From: Nocardioides agri
GTDB lineage: Bacteria > Actinomycetota > Actinomycetes > Propionibacteriales > Nocardioidaceae
Assembly (NCBI RefSeq): GCF_013778305.1
Contig: NZ_JACEIC010000001.1
Coordinates: 744,001 to 808,000, forward strand
Length of the DNA stretch: 64,000 nt
Direction of reading: 5' to 3'
Part shown: piece by piece, positions 52,682-63,527 of the stretch
How positions within the stretch are numbered: the stretch's first letter is position 1
Layout: each line of letters starts with the position of its first letter
Notes under the pieces: generated by a model
What the model was told of the DNA's origin: nothing
Database searches by the model: none
What the model saw: only the letters and a program-made list of their open reading frames with translations
Program-made: the position numbers and the translations under genes

Positions 52682-54336
52682 GCCGGGCCGCCGGACCCGT
52701 CGATCCGACGACGACGTCGGCGTGGTCGGGGCTGGAGGCGATCACCGCCGAGTTCATCCCCGACCTGAGCCGCTGGTTCGCCGAGGACCCCGGCCGGGTC
52801 GACCGGTTCACCTTCGAGGCGGGCGACCTGCACGTCGACCTGTCCAAGGGTCTGGTCGACGACGAGGTGCTCGCGGCGCTCGTGGCTCTCGCCGACGAGG
52901 TCGGGCTCACCGAGCGACGCGACCAGATGCTCCGGGGCGACCGGATCAACGTCACCGAGGACCGCGCCGTGCTGCACACGGCGCTCCGGCTGCCGGCCGA
53001 CGCCACGCTCGAGCTCGACGGCACCGACGTCGTGCCCGAGGTGCACGACGTGCTGAGACGGGTCTACGACTTCGCCGACCGGGTGCGCTCGGGCGCGTGG
53101 ACCGGGGTGACCGGCGAGCGGATCCGCACGGTGGTCAACATCGGCATCGGCGGCTCCGACCTCGGCCCGGTGATGGCCTACGAGGCGCTCGCCGCCTACC
53201 GCCACGACCAGATCGAGTGCCGGTTCATCAGCAACATCGACCCGACCGACGCCGCCACCACGCTCTCCGGGCTCGACCCGGCCACAACGCTCTTCATCGT
53301 GTCCAGCAAGACCTTCGGGACGCTGGAGACGCTCACCAACGCCCGGCTGTGCAAGGCCTGGCTGCTCGACGGCCTGGCCGGGCACGACCAGGCCGAGGCG
53401 GTGGCCAAGCACTTCGTCGCCGTCTCGACGGCGCTCGACAAGGTCGCGGACTTCGGCATCGACCCGGACAACGCGTTCGGCTTCTGGGACTGGGTCGGCG
53501 GCCGCTACTCGATGGACTCTGCGATCGGCACGTCGTTGGTCGTCGCGATCGGCCCGGAGAGGTTCGCCGAGCTGCTGGCGGGCTTCCACACCATGGACGA
53601 GCACTTCCGCACGGCGCCGCTCACGGAGAACGTGCCGGTGCTGATGGGCCTGCTCAACGTCTGGTACACCAACTTCCTGGGCGCCGAGACCCACGCGGTC
53701 CTCCCCTACGCCCAGCTGCTGCACCGCTTCCCGGCGTACCTGCAGCAGCTGACGATGGAGTCCAACGGCAAGGGCGTCCGCTGGGACGGCGCGGCGGTCG
53801 CGTACGACACCGGGGAGGTGTTCTGGGGCGAGCCCGGCACCAACGGGCAGCACGCCTTCTACCAGCTCATCCACCAGGGCACCCGGCTCGTCCCGGCTGA
53901 CTTCATCGCGTTCGCGACCCCGGCGTACCCGCTCAAGGACGGCGCGACCGACGTCCACGAGCTGTTCCTCGCGAACTTCTTCGCCCAGACCCGGGCGCTC
54001 GCCTTCGGCAAGACCGCCGACGAGGTGCGCGCCGAGGGGACCCGCGAGGAGATCGTGCCGTCGCGCGTCTTCACCGGCAACCGGCCCACGGCATCGATCA
54101 TGGCGCCCGAGCTCTCACCCTCCGTGCTCGGCCAGCTGGTCGCGCTCTACGAGCACATCACCTTCACCCAGGGCGTGATCTGGGGCATCGACTCCTTCGA
54201 CCAGTGGGGTGTCGAGCTCGGCAAGCAGCTCGCCCAGCAGATCAGCCCGGCCGTCGCGGGTGACGAGGCCGTCGCTGCCCAGCAGGACGCATCCACCCAG
54301 TCCCTCATCGCCTACTACCGGAGGCATCGCCAGTGA
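52678..54336 (+). CDS. pgi: glucose-6-phosphate isomerase
   Basis: A 552-residue PGI interconverting glucose-6-phosphate and fructose-6-phosphate. Signatures include [32 protein letters not shown] and the C-terminal [14 protein letters not shown]. The catalytic glutamate lies in MESNGKGV. The start ATG overlaps the tal stop (ATGA). Its position inside the tal-zwf operon differs from mycobacteria, where pgi lies elsewhere, and places the link between glycolysis and the oxidative pentose pathway in one transcript. Confidence 0.96.
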   Translation: MSRAAGPVDPTTTSAWSGLEAITAEFIPDLSRWFAEDPGRVDRFTFEAGDLHVDLSKGLVDDEVLAALVALADEVGLTERRDQMLRGDRINVTEDRAVLHTALRLPADATLELDGTDVVPEVHDVLRRVYDFADRVRSGAWTGVTGERIRTVVNIGIGGSDLGPVMAYEALAAYRHDQIECRFISNIDPTDAATTLSGLDPATTLFIVSSKTFGTLETLTNARLCKAWLLDGLAGHDQAEAVAKHFVAVSTALDKVADFGIDPDNAFGFWDWVGGRYSMDSAIGTSLVVAIGPERFAELLAGFHTMDEHFRTAPLTENVPVLMGLLNVWYTNFLGAETHAVLPYAQLLHRFPAYLQQLTMESNGKGVRWDGAAVAYDTGEVFWGEPGTNGQHAFYQLIHQGTRLVPADFIAFATPAYPLKDGATDVHELFLANFFAQTRALAFGKTADEVRAEGTREEIVPSRVFTGNRPTASIMAPELSPSVLGQLVALYEHITFTQGVIWGIDSFDQWGVELGKQLAQQISPAVAGDEAVAAQQDASTQSLIAYYRRHRQ

Positions 54337-54343
54337 TCAGCCG

Positions 54344-55882
54344 ATGAACCAGGCCAACCCGCTGCGGGACCCCCGCGACCGCCGGCTCCCCCGCATCGCG
54401 GGACCGAGCGGGATGGTGCTCTTCGGGGTCACCGGAGACCTGTCCCGCAAGAAGATCATGCCGGCGATCTACGACCTCGCGAACCGGGGCCTGCTGCCCC
54501 CTGGCTTCAGCCTCACCGGCTTCGCCCGGCGCGACTGGGCCGACCAGGACTTCGCCCAGATCGTCCACGACTCGGTGAAGGCCCACGCCCGCACCGAGTT
54601 CCGCGAGGAGGTGTGGCGCCAGCTCGCCGAGGGCTTCCGGTTCGTGCCCGGCGACTTCGACGACGACGCCGCCTTCGACCAGCTCCGGCGCACCATCGAG
54701 GAGCTCGACCAGGCCCGGGGCACGGGCGGCAACCACGCCTTCTACCTCGCGATCCCGCCGGGCTTCTTCGGCAACGTCGTCGGCCAGCTCAAGGAGCACG
54801 GGCTGTCCACGCCGCGCGACGGGTCCTGGCGCCGGGTCGTCGTGGAGAAGCCGTTCGGGCACGACCTCGAGTCGGCTCGCGAGCTCAACCAGACCCTCGG
54901 CGAGGTCTTCCCCGCCGGCTCGGTCTTCCGGATCGACCACTACCTCGGCAAGGAGACCGTCCAGAACATCCTGGCGCTGCGCTTCGCCAACGAGATGTTC
55001 GAGCCGATCTGGAACAACACCTACGTCGACCACGTGCAGATCACGATGGCCGAGGACGTCGGCATCGGCGGCCGCGCCGGCTACTACGACGGCATCGGCG
55101 CCGCGCGCGACGTCATCCAGAACCACCTGCTGCAGCTGATGTGCCTGGTCGCCATGGAGGAGCCGGTCTCCTTCGACGCCGACAACGTGCGCATCGAGAA
55201 GGAGAAGGTCCTCCAGAGCGTGCAGCTGCCGAACCGGCTCGACCTGACCACGGCGCGCGGGCAGTACGCCGAGGGCTGGGCCGGCGGCGAGAAGGTCGGT
55301 GGCTTCCTCGACGAGGAGGGCATCAAGAAGTCCTCGACGACGGAGACCTACGCCGCGGTGACGCTCAACGTCGCGACCCGTCGCTGGGCCGGCGTCCCGT
55401 TCTACCTGCGCACCGGCAAGCGGCTCGGCCGCCGGGTCACCGAGGTCGCGCTGGTCTTCAAGCGCGCGCCGCACCTGCCCTTCGCCGCGGCCGCGGTCGA
55501 GGAGCTCACCCAGAACGCGCTCGTGATCCGGGTCCAGCCGGACGAGGGCGTGACCCTCCGCTTCGGCTCGAAGGTGCCGGGCACCCAGATGGAGATCCGC
55601 GACGTCAACATGGACTTCGTCTACGGCGGCTCGTTCACCGAGTCCTCGCCGGAGGCCTACGAGCGGCTGATCCTCGACGTGCTGCTCGGCGACCCGCCGC
55701 TCTTCCCCCGCCACGAGGAGGTCGAGCTGTCCTGGAAGATCCTCGACCCGATCCTCGCGCACTGGGCGAAGCAGGACGCCAACGGCAAGGGCAAGCCCGA
55801 GCCCTACCCCTCGGGGACGTGGGGGCCCGCCTCGGCGGACGCCATGCTCGCCCGCGACGGCCGGACCTGGAGGAGGCCCTGA
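54344..55882 (+). CDS. zwf: glucose-6-phosphate 1-dehydrogenase
   Basis: A 512-residue enzyme oxidising glucose-6-phosphate to 6-phosphogluconolactone with NADP. The nucleotide-binding motif is GVTGDLSRKK, and the active site RIDHYLGKE carries the catalytic histidine and substrate lysine. The start is ATG at 54344, 8 bp after the pgi stop; an upstream extension overlaps pgi. The stop overlaps the opcA start by one base. In actinobacteria Zwf works with OpcA, whose gene follows. Confidence 0.96.
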   Translation: MNQANPLRDPRDRRLPRIAGPSGMVLFGVTGDLSRKKIMPAIYDLANRGLLPPGFSLTGFARRDWADQDFAQIVHDSVKAHARTEFREEVWRQLAEGFRFVPGDFDDDAAFDQLRRTIEELDQARGTGGNHAFYLAIPPGFFGNVVGQLKEHGLSTPRDGSWRRVVVEKPFGHDLESARELNQTLGEVFPAGSVFRIDHYLGKETVQNILALRFANEMFEPIWNNTYVDHVQITMAEDVGIGGRAGYYDGIGAARDVIQNHLLQLMCLVAMEEPVSFDADNVRIEKEKVLQSVQLPNRLDLTTARGQYAEGWAGGEKVGGFLDEEGIKKSSTTETYAAVTLNVATRRWAGVPFYLRTGKRLGRRVTEVALVFKRAPHLPFAAAAVEELTQNALVIRVQPDEGVTLRFGSKVPGTQMEIRDVNMDFVYGGSFTESSPEAYERLILDVLLGDPPLFPRHEEVELSWKILDPILAHWAKQDANGKGKPEPYPSGTWGPASADAMLARDGRTWRRP

Positions 55883-56796
55883 TGATCGAGCTCATCGACA
55901 CCAACGCGTCGCAGATCGCGGCCGAGTTCACCCGGGCCCGCTCACGCGCCGGCTCCCCTGCCATGGGCATGGTGATGACCCTGATCATCGTCGTCGACGA
56001 GAGCGACGCCGAGGACGCCATGCGGGCGGCCCGGGCCGCCTCCCACGAGCACCCCGCGCGGGTGCTCGGCGTGATCCTCGGCGACGGCCGCGGCGCGGCC
56101 CAGATCAACGCCCAGGTCGGCACCGGCTCCGGATGGAGTGGCGAGACCGCACTCATCCGGCTGCGCGGCGAGGTCGTCAAGCACGCCGAGTCCGTGGTGC
56201 TGCCGCTGCTGCTGCCGGACTCCCCGGTCGCGATCTGGTGGCCCAACCACCCGCCCGAGGACCCGGCCGCCGACCCGCTGGGCAGGCTCGCCCAGCGACG
56301 GATCACCGACGCCGCCAGCGCGGTGCGTGGCAAGACCCAGGCGATCAGGCTCCAGTGCGAGGTCTACACGCCGGGCAACACCGACCTGGCCTGGACCCGG
56401 ATCACCCCGTGGCGCGCCCTGCTCGCCGCGGTCCTCGACCAGCGCCCGGTGAAGGTGACCGGTGCGTCGGTGACCGCCGAGCGGATCAGCCCCAGCGCCG
56501 ACCTCCTCGCCGCCTGGCTCGCGGACCGGTTGCGGATCAAGGTCGAGCGCAAGAGCTCGCGCGGCCCCGGCATCACCGAGGTCGTGCTGCACACCAACGA
56601 GGGTGACGCGCGCATCTCGCGCCCCGACGGCAAGCTCGCGATGTTCTCGGTGCCCGACAAGCCGGACCGACCGGTCGCGCTCAAGCGGCGCGCGCTGCCC
56701 GAGCTGCTCGCCGAGGAGCTGCGCCGGCTCGACGAGGACGAGGTCTACGCCGAGACCGCGAAGCGGCTCAGGAAGATGGAGGCTGGGAAGCAGTGA
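55882..56796 (+). CDS. opcA: glucose-6-phosphate dehydrogenase assembly protein OpcA
   Basis: A 304-residue OpcA, the factor associated with activity or redox control of Zwf in actinobacteria and cyanobacteria. It has the conserved PDSPVAIWWPNHPPEDPA segment in the middle and TRITPWRALLAAVLDQ after it. It shares one base with the zwf stop and overlaps pgl by 4 bp, so it is tightly coupled to its partner. It has no enzymatic motif of its own. Confidence 0.95.
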   Translation: MIELIDTNASQIAAEFTRARSRAGSPAMGMVMTLIIVVDESDAEDAMRAARAASHEHPARVLGVILGDGRGAAQINAQVGTGSGWSGETALIRLRGEVVKHAESVVLPLLLPDSPVAIWWPNHPPEDPAADPLGRLAQRRITDAASAVRGKTQAIRLQCEVYTPGNTDLAWTRITPWRALLAAVLDQRPVKVTGASVTAERISPSADLLAAWLADRLRIKVERKSSRGPGITEVVLHTNEGDARISRPDGKLAMFSVPDKPDRPVALKRRALPELLAEELRRLDEDEVYAETAKRLRKMEAGKQ

Positions 56797-57512
56797 GCAC
56801 CCCCCGCATCGAGGTCCACGACGACAGCGCCGCGCTCGCGACCACCGTCGCAGGGGAGCTGCTGCACCGGCTCGCCGACGCCCAGGCCGCCGGACACGTC
56901 CCCCAGATCGCCGTCACCGGCGGCACCATCGCCGAGGACATCCACGAGGAGATCGCCCGCCTCTCCCCGGAGTCCGGCGTCGACTGGACCAAGGTCGTGG
57001 TCTGGTTCGGCGACGAGCGGTTCGTCGCCCCCGACTCCCCCGACCGCAACTCCCGACACACCCGCGCCGCCTTCCTCGACGCCGTCGGTGCCACGCAGGT
57101 CCACGAGATGCCGTCGACGGCCGACGCCGAGGACGTCGACGCCGGCGCCACGGCGTACGCCGCGACGCTGCGGGAGCACGGCGGCGGCGAGTTCGACATC
57201 GTGATGCTGGGGGTCGGCCCCGACGGGCACATCGCCTCACTCTTCCCCGGGTTCCCGCAGCTCGACGTCGACGACGCGATCGCCGTCGGGGTCACCGGCT
57301 CCCCGAAGCCGCCGCCGGAGCGGATCACCCTGACCTTCTCCGCGCTCAACCGCGCCCGGTCGGTGTGGTTCCTGGTGAGCGGCTCGGGCAAGGCCGCCGC
57401 GGTCGCGGCCGCCCTCGGCGGGGCCGACGTCCACGAGATCCCGGCCGCCGGGGTCGCCGGGCGCGAGGAGACGACCTGGTTCCTCGACCGCGAGGCAGCC
57501 TCGGCGCTCTGA
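56793..57512 (+). CDS. pgl: 6-phosphogluconolactonase
   Basis: A 239-residue lactonase of the DevB/NagB-like type hydrolysing 6-phosphogluconolactone to 6-phosphogluconate. The family signatures VTGGTIAEDIHEEI, VVWFGDERFVAPDSPDRN and VMLGVGPDGHIASLFPG (with the catalytic histidine) are intact. The start is GTG at 56793, overlapping opcA by 4 bp. It is the last gene of the pentose-phosphate operon; 6-phosphogluconate dehydrogenase is not in the window. Confidence 0.95.
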   Translation: MSTPRIEVHDDSAALATTVAGELLHRLADAQAAGHVPQIAVTGGTIAEDIHEEIARLSPESGVDWTKVVVWFGDERFVAPDSPDRNSRHTRAAFLDAVGATQVHEMPSTADAEDVDAGATAYAATLREHGGGEFDIVMLGVGPDGHIASLFPGFPQLDVDDAIAVGVTGSPKPPPERITLTFSALNRARSVWFLVSGSGKAAAVAAALGGADVHEIPAAGVAGREETTWFLDREAASAL

Positions 57513-57529
57513 CGGCCCCACCCGGAGGC

Positions 57530-57584
57530 GCGACTCGGCGCGTCTTGCCCGCTCAGGGGGCGCGAGTCGGCGCGTCTTGCTCGC
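57530..57584. repeat. left pair of 23-bp repeats (R1, R2) before the DUF559 gene
   Basis: R1 at 57530-57552 and R2 at 57562-57584 share the core CGGCGCGTCTTGC and differ at two positions; they are spaced 32 bp start to start. The same unit occurs inverted at 58610-58664. Confidence 0.85.
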
Positions 57585-57646
57585 GTTCTCCACAGCTCGC
57601 CGACGGGCTCTGGCGGGCGTCGGCCTCCGCGCCGAGGCTCGGACGC

Positions 57647-58609
57647 ATGGATCTCGCCAACATGCTGTACGACGGCCGGCTGGACGCCTCGTTCCCGCTC
57701 GACCGTGACCTGCCCTTCACCCGTCAACAGGCGCTCGACGCCGGGGTGTCCCGACGCGCCCTCGACCGCCTCCTGACCGAGGGCCTGCTGCGGCGACCGG
57801 TCAAGGGCGTCTACATCGCGACCGACGTCCCCGACACGGTCGCCGTCCGCGCGGCGTGCCTCCGCTTGGTCGTGCCCGACGACTGCGTCGTCGTCGACAG
57901 GCACGCGGGCTGGCTGCACGGCGCGCAGATGATCCTCGCCCCTGGCGAGCACCTGGCGCTGCGGCCACTGTCCCTCTTCCGGCCGTCCGGCCATGGCCGG
58001 GTGCGCAACGACCTGAGCTCGAGCGGCGAGCGCAACCTCCGGCCGGACGACATCGTCGAGGTCCACGGCCTCCGCGTGTCGTCACCACTTCGGACCGCGT
58101 GGGACCTGGGTCGCGTCCGGTGGACCGACGAGGCGATCGCCGGGCTGGACGCGATGCTGCGCCTGCCCGCGGTGGACCGCGACGAGCTGGTCGCCGGCGT
58201 CGAGCGGTTCCGGGGCATGCGGTGGGTGACCGTGCTCCGGGCGATCGCGCCGCTCGCCGACGGCCGCAGCGAGTCACCCGGCGAGTCGGTGCTGCGCCTG
58301 CGGTGCATCGAGGCCAACGTCCGCGTCGTCCCCCAGGTGGAGGTCCGCCGGGGCGGACGTCTCGTCGCCCGGCTCGATCTCGCGGACGAGGAGTCGCGAC
58401 TCGGCCTCGAGTACGACGGCCGCGAGTGGCACAGCAACGACGATCAGGTGGCGCACGACCGTCGACGCCGCGGCCTCCTGATCGAGGAGGGATGGACGAT
58501 CCGCGCGCTGGTGGCCGAGGACGTCTTCGGGCGGGCGCGCCAGTGCGACCAGATCATCCGGCAGGCCGCGGCCAAGGCGCGCGGCGGCCGCCACCTGCGG
58601 CTGATCTGA
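57647..58609 (+). CDS. AbiEi-like winged-helix plus DUF559 (Vsr-like) nuclease-fold protein
   Basis: A 320-residue protein common in actinobacterial genomes. Residues about 20-60 form an AbiEi/type IV antitoxin-like winged helix (FTRQQALDAGVSRRALDRLL, then EGLLRRPVKGVYI). The C-terminal part (about 215-315) is a DUF559 domain, related to Vsr endonucleases. Acidic residues of a PD-(D/E)xK fold are visible in ARLDLADEESRLGLEYDGREWH, with the conserved DGxxWH. ATG at 57647 has no clear Shine-Dalgarno sequence. The gene is bracketed by inverted pairs of 23-bp repeats. It may be a nuclease, an antitoxin-like regulator or a REP-linked element; activity is unproven. Confidence 0.8.
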   Translation: MDLANMLYDGRLDASFPLDRDLPFTRQQALDAGVSRRALDRLLTEGLLRRPVKGVYIATDVPDTVAVRAACLRLVVPDDCVVVDRHAGWLHGAQMILAPGEHLALRPLSLFRPSGHGRVRNDLSSSGERNLRPDDIVEVHGLRVSSPLRTAWDLGRVRWTDEAIAGLDAMLRLPAVDRDELVAGVERFRGMRWVTVLRAIAPLADGRSESPGESVLRLRCIEANVRVVPQVEVRRGGRLVARLDLADEESRLGLEYDGREWHSNDDQVAHDRRRRGLLIEEGWTIRALVAEDVFGRARQCDQIIRQAAAKARGGRHLRLI

Positions 58610-58664
58610 GCGGGCAAGACGCGCCGACTCGCGGCCCCACGGCGGGCAAGACGCGCCGACTCGC
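58610..58664. repeat. right pair of 23-bp repeats (R3, R4) after the DUF559 gene
   Basis: R3 at 58610-58632 begins directly after the stop codon; R4 is at 58642-58664, again 32 bp apart. Both are the reverse complement of R1 (core GCAAGACGCGCCG). They fill the convergent junction with rbpA. Confidence 0.88.
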
Positions 58665-58678
58665 GGCCCCTCGGCGGG

Positions 58679-59038
58679 CTAGAAGATGATGTCGCCGGAC
58701 TTGCGGCGGGAGCGCAGCAGCTCGAGCGCCTCGTCGAGGATGTCCTCGGCCTCCTTGTCGGAGCGCCGCTCCTTCACGTAGGCGAGGTGCGTCTTGTACG
58801 GCTCGATCTTGGGCGCCGGGGGCGGGTTCTCGGAGTCGAGGCTCGCCGGCAGGCCGCACTTGGGGCAGTCCCAGGAGTCCGGGACCTGCGCCTCGATCGA
58901 GAACGTCACGACGGACCGGTGCTCGCGGGCGCAGAAGTAGGTCACCGCCTGGCGCGGCGCGGCCTCACCGCGCTCGGCCTCGCCCATCGGGCCAGCACCG
59001 ACCCGACTCCCGCGAATCGCGTTTCCTCCACCAGCCAC
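58679..59038 (-). CDS. rbpA: RNA polymerase-binding protein RbpA
   Basis: A 119-residue RbpA, an essential actinobacterial transcription activator that binds the sigma subunit and promoter DNA. A flexible N-terminal tail is followed by the zinc-type core (FCAREHRSVV, then WDCPKCGLPA), a basic linker and the sigma-interacting helix THLAYVKERRSDKEAEDILDEAL. The start is GTG at 59038 with AAGGAGA upstream. It is convergent with the DUF559 gene and downstream of secG by 46 bp, possibly in the same transcript. Confidence 0.95.
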   Translation of the reverse strand: MAGGGNAIRGSRVGAGPMGEAERGEAAPRQAVTYFCAREHRSVVTFSIEAQVPDSWDCPKCGLPASLDSENPPPAPKIEPYKTHLAYVKERRSDKEAEDILDEALELLRSRRKSGDIIF

Positions 59039-59084
59039 GGGGTCTCCTTCTCGAGTTCTCTCTCAGACGATCTGAACGCGTTGG

Positions 59085-59315
59085 TCAGTAGGCCAGCAGC
59101 AGCCCGAGGGCCACGACGCAGGCGAACCAGATGATGCCGATGCCGACCGTGAGCCGGTCCAGGTTGCGCTCGGCGACCGACGAGCCACCCAGCGAGCTCG
59201 ACACGCCTCCGCCGAACATGTCCGAGAGGCCGCCACCGCGGCCCTTGTGCAGAAGCACCAGCAGGATCATGAGCCCGCTGGTGATCATGAGGATGATGGT
59301 GAAGATCGTTTCCAC
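59085..59315 (-). CDS. secG: preprotein translocase subunit SecG
   Basis: A 76-residue SecG, the small accessory subunit of the SecYEG protein-export channel. Two membrane helices (about residues 3-22 and 54-74) flank a glycine-rich loop with HKGRGGGLSDMFGGG, the family signature. It is 30 bp downstream of tpiA, the order usual in actinobacteria. A minus-strand TAGGCT about 16 nt before the ATG may give it an additional promoter. Confidence 0.94.
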   Translation of the reverse strand: METIFTIILMITSGLMILLVLLHKGRGGGLSDMFGGGVSSSLGGSSVAERNLDRLTVGIGIIWFACVVALGLLLAY

Positions 59316-59345
59316 GCTGCGCAGCCTACGTCAGGTCGCGGACGA

Positions 59346-60140
59346 TCACAGGACCGGCATGTCGTAGAAGCGGCAGATGCCGCCGAACTCGTCGGCCTGG
59401 AGGCTCGCTCCACCCACGAGACAGCCGTCCACGTCGGGCTGGGCCATGATGCCGGCGACGTTCGCGGCCTTGACCGACCCGCCGTAGAGGACGCGTACGC
59501 CGTCGGCCGCTGCGTCGCCGTGGACCTCGCGGATCCGCTCACGGATCGCGGCGCAGACCTCCTGGGCGTCCTCGGGAGTGGCCACCTCGCCGGTGCCGAT
59601 CGCCCAGACGGGCTCGTAGGCGATGACCAGGTCGGCGACCTGCTCCGCGGAGAAGCCCGCGAGCGAGCCGTCGACCTGCGCGAGGCAGTGCGGGACGTGC
59701 TCGCCGGCCTGGCGGACCGAGAGGCCCTCGCCGACGCAGACGATCGGCGTCATGTCGGCCTTGTGCGCCTGGTGCGCCTTGCCGTTGACGACCTCATCGG
59801 TCTCGGCGTGGTACTCGCGGCGCTCGCTGTGCCCGACCACGACGTAGGCGCAGCCGAGCTTCGCGAGCATCGCCGCCGAGATCTCCCCGGTGTAGGCGCC
59901 CGAGTCGTGCAGCGACACGTCCTGCGCGCCGTACTTGAGCTGCAGCCGGTCGCCGTCGACGAGCGTCTGCACCGAGCGGAGGTCGGTGAACGGCGGGAGA
60001 ACGACCACCTCGACCCGCCCGTAGTCGTGACGCTTGTCCGAGAGCGTCACCGCGAGCTTCTGCACCAGGACGATCGCCTCCTGGTGGTTGAGGTTCATCT
60101 TCCAGTTCCCCGCCATCAGCGGGGTGCGGGTCTTGCCCAT
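59346..60140 (-). CDS. tpiA: triosephosphate isomerase
   Basis: A 264-residue TIM-barrel enzyme interconverting dihydroxyacetone phosphate and glyceraldehyde-3-phosphate. AGNWKMN carries the substrate-binding lysine, VVVGHSERR the catalytic histidine, [11 protein letters not shown] the catalytic glutamate and flexible loop, and YGGSVKAAN the phosphate site. ATG at 60140 follows the pgk stop by 4 bp. Part of gap-pgk-tpiA-secG. Confidence 0.96.
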   Translation of the reverse strand: MGKTRTPLMAGNWKMNLNHQEAIVLVQKLAVTLSDKRHDYGRVEVVVLPPFTDLRSVQTLVDGDRLQLKYGAQDVSLHDSGAYTGEISAAMLAKLGCAYVVVGHSERREYHAETDEVVNGKAHQAHKADMTPIVCVGEGLSVRQAGEHVPHCLAQVDGSLAGFSAEQVADLVIAYEPVWAIGTGEVATPEDAQEVCAAIRERIREVHGDAAADGVRVLYGGSVKAANVAGIMAQPDVDGCLVGGASLQADEFGGICRFYDMPVL

Positions 60141-60144
60141 GTGG

Positions 60145-61344
60145 TCAGTCCTCCAGGACCTTGATGCCGGGGAGCTCCTTGCCCTCGAGGAACTCGAGGC
60201 TCGCGCCGCCGCCGGTGGAGATGTGGCCGAACGCGCTCTCGTCGAACCCGAGGGTGCGCACCGCTGCTGCCGAGTCGCCGCCACCGACGACCGAGAGGCC
60301 GTCGATCTTCGTGAGCGCCTCGGCGACGGCGCGCGTGCCGCCGGCGAACTCGTCGGTCTCGAACACGCCCATCGGGCCGTTCCAGAAGACGGTGCGGGCA
60401 TCCCTGAGCGCGTCCGCGAACGCCGCGCCGGACTCCGGGCCGATGTCGAGCCCGAGGGCGTCGGCGGGGATCTCCGTCGCGGCCACGACCCGCGGCTCGG
60501 GGGCCCGGTCGCCGGACGGGAACGCGGTGTCGACGACGACGTCGGTGGGCAGCACGATCTCGACGCCGCTCTGCTGGGCCCGCTCGAGGTAGCTGCGGCA
60601 GGTGTCGAGCTGGTCCTCCTCGAGCAGGCTCTTGCCGACCTCGTGGCCCTGGGCCCTGAGGAACGTGAAGACCATGCCACCGCCGATCAGCAGCTTGTCG
60701 GCCTTGCCGAGCAGGTTGTCGATCACGCCGAGCTTGTCGGAGACCTTCGAGCCGCCGAGGACGACGACGTAGGGACGCTCCGGCTCCTCGGTCAGCCGGC
60801 GCAGCACGCCGACCTCGGTCGAGACCAGCTGCCCCATCGCGTGCGGGAGCCGCTGCGCGACGTCGTAGACCGACGCCTGCTTGCGGTGCACGACGCCGAA
60901 GCCGTCGGAGACGAAGGCGTCGGCGAGGGCAGCCAGCTGGTCGGCGAACGCACCGCGCTCGGCCTCGTCCTTGCTGGTCTCGCCCGGGTTGAACCGGACG
61001 TTCTCCAGCAGGGCGACCTCGCCATCCTCGAGGTCCGCCACGGTCGCCTGGGCGCTGGTGCCGACGGTGTCGGACGCGAAGGCCACCGGCCGCCCCAGCA
61101 GCTCGCCGAGGCGAGCCGCCACCGGACGCAGGGAGAACCGCTCCTCCGGCGCGCCCTTCGGCCGGCCCAGGTGGGCCACCACGACGACCCGGGCGCCGGC
61201 CTCGGCCAGCTCCCGGATCGTCGGGACGCTCGCCCGCACCCGGCCGTCGTCGGTGATGCGGGTGCCGTCCAGCGGCACGTTCAGGTCCGACCGGACGAGG
61301 ACGCGCTTGCCCGCGACCTCACCCAGCGTGGAGTAGGAGCCCAC
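60145..61344 (-). CDS. pgk: phosphoglycerate kinase
   Basis: A 399-residue kinase forming ATP from 1,3-bisphosphoglycerate. It has [13 protein letters not shown] at the N-terminus, the substrate region HLGRPKG, the hinge [15 protein letters not shown], the nucleotide-binding WNGPMGVFE and the end [26 protein letters not shown] at 61344 begins 2 bp after the gap stop; the longer frame to 61887 lies in gap. Confidence 0.96.
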   Translation of the reverse strand: MGSYSTLGEVAGKRVLVRSDLNVPLDGTRITDDGRVRASVPTIRELAEAGARVVVVAHLGRPKGAPEERFSLRPVAARLGELLGRPVAFASDTVGTSAQATVADLEDGEVALLENVRFNPGETSKDEAERGAFADQLAALADAFVSDGFGVVHRKQASVYDVAQRLPHAMGQLVSTEVGVLRRLTEEPERPYVVVLGGSKVSDKLGVIDNLLGKADKLLIGGGMVFTFLRAQGHEVGKSLLEEDQLDTCRSYLERAQQSGVEIVLPTDVVVDTAFPSGDRAPEPRVVAATEIPADALGLDIGPESGAAFADALRDARTVFWNGPMGVFETDEFAGGTRAVAEALTKIDGLSVVGGGDSAAAVRTLGFDESAFGHISTGGGASLEFLEGKELPGIKVLED

Positions 61345-61346
61345 GG

Positions 61347-62396
<1,050 letters not shown>

Positions 62397-62478
62397 CTAT
62401 CGCTTGGGCCGGCTCCTTGATCCTGCCGTCCCGGGCTACGTGCGAGTAACGGGCGAAGGTCCCGAGCGGACCGGGCCG

Positions 62479-63465
62479 TCAGGCGTCCTCGGCGAGCATC
62501 TCCGGAGTCAGCGAGGCCTCGGTGTCGGGGATGCCGAGCTCCTCGGCGCGCTTGTCGGCCATCGCGAGCAGGCGCCTGATCCGACCGGCGATCGCGTCCT
62601 TGGTGAGCACCGGGTCGTGCAGCTGGCCGAGCTCCTCCAACGACGCCTGCTTGTGCTCGAGCCGCAGCTCGCCGGCCATCCGGAGGTGGTCGGGGACGTC
62701 CTCGCCCAGGATCTCCATCGCCCTGCCGACGCGGGCACCGGCCGCGACCGCGGCGCGCGCGGACCGGCGGAGGTTGGCGTCGTCGAAGTTCGCGAGCCGG
62801 TTGGCGGTCGCGCGCACCTCGCGGCGCATCCGACGCTCCTCCCACGCCATCAGCGACTCGTGGGCGCCGAGGCGCGTGAGCAGCTGGCCGATGGCGTCGC
62901 CGTCGCGGATCACGACCCGGTCCACGCCACGGACCTCACGCGCCTTCGCGTGGATGCTGAGCCGACGGGCCACACCGACCAGGGCCAGCGCGGCCTCGGG
63001 GCCGGGGCAAGTCACCTCGAGCGCGGAGGACCGGCCGGGCTCGGTGAGCGAGCCGTGCGCGAGGAAGGCCCCACGCCAGGCGGCCACCGCGTCGCAGCCG
63101 CCACCGGACACCACCGCCGGCGGCAGGCCGCGCACGGGGCGGCCGCGCTGGTCGAGCAGCCCCGTCTGGCGGGCCAGTGCCTCGCCGTCCTTGACCACCC
63201 GGACGATGTAGCGGCTGCCCTTGCGAATGCCGTTGCCCTGCACCATGACGACGTCGGAGCGGTGCCCGTAGACCTCGGCGATGTTGGTGCGCAGCCGGCG
63301 CGCGGCGGCGCCGGTGTCGAACTCCGCCTCGACCACGATCTTGCCGCTGACGATGTGCAGGCCGCCGGCGAAGCGGAGCATCGACGCGACCTCCGCCTTG
63401 CGGCAACAGGTCTTGGTCACCTGGGTGCTCGCGAGCTCCGCCTTGACCTGCGCCGTCATCGCCAT
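62479..63465 (-). CDS. whiA: sporulation/cell-division regulator WhiA
   Basis: A 328-residue WhiA. Residues up to about 210 are the LAGLIDADG-homing-endonuclease-like domain lacking nuclease residues (starting AQVKAELAS and [18 protein letters not shown]). The C-terminal helix-turn-helix (DUF199) includes [22 protein letters not shown]. In Streptomyces WhiA acts with WhiB in sporulation; in non-sporulating actinobacteria it affects division and chromosome organisation. ATG at 63465. Upstream is yvcK, the standard order (usually rapZ-yvcK-whiA). Confidence 0.95.
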   Translation of the reverse strand: MAMTAQVKAELASTQVTKTCCRKAEVASMLRFAGGLHIVSGKIVVEAEFDTGAAARRLRTNIAEVYGHRSDVVMVQGNGIRKGSRYIVRVVKDGEALARQTGLLDQRGRPVRGLPPAVVSGGGCDAVAAWRGAFLAHGSLTEPGRSSALEVTCPGPEAALALVGVARRLSIHAKAREVRGVDRVVIRDGDAIGQLLTRLGAHESLMAWEERRMRREVRATANRLANFDDANLRRSARAAVAAGARVGRAMEILGEDVPDHLRMAGELRLEHKQASLEELGQLHDPVLTKDAIAGRIRRLLAMADKRAEELGIPDTEASLTPEMLAEDA

Positions 63466-63527
63466 GGGGCGATCCTGCCACGCGCGTCAACGACCCTCGG
63501 CAACAGGTGGCCGGCAGCCGCAAGAGC

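Noticed and set aside
57530..58664. Could the R1-R4 repeats be a small CRISPR array?
   Set aside because: There are only two direct copies per side, the interval between repeats is 9 bp, and the two sides are inverted; no cas gene is present.
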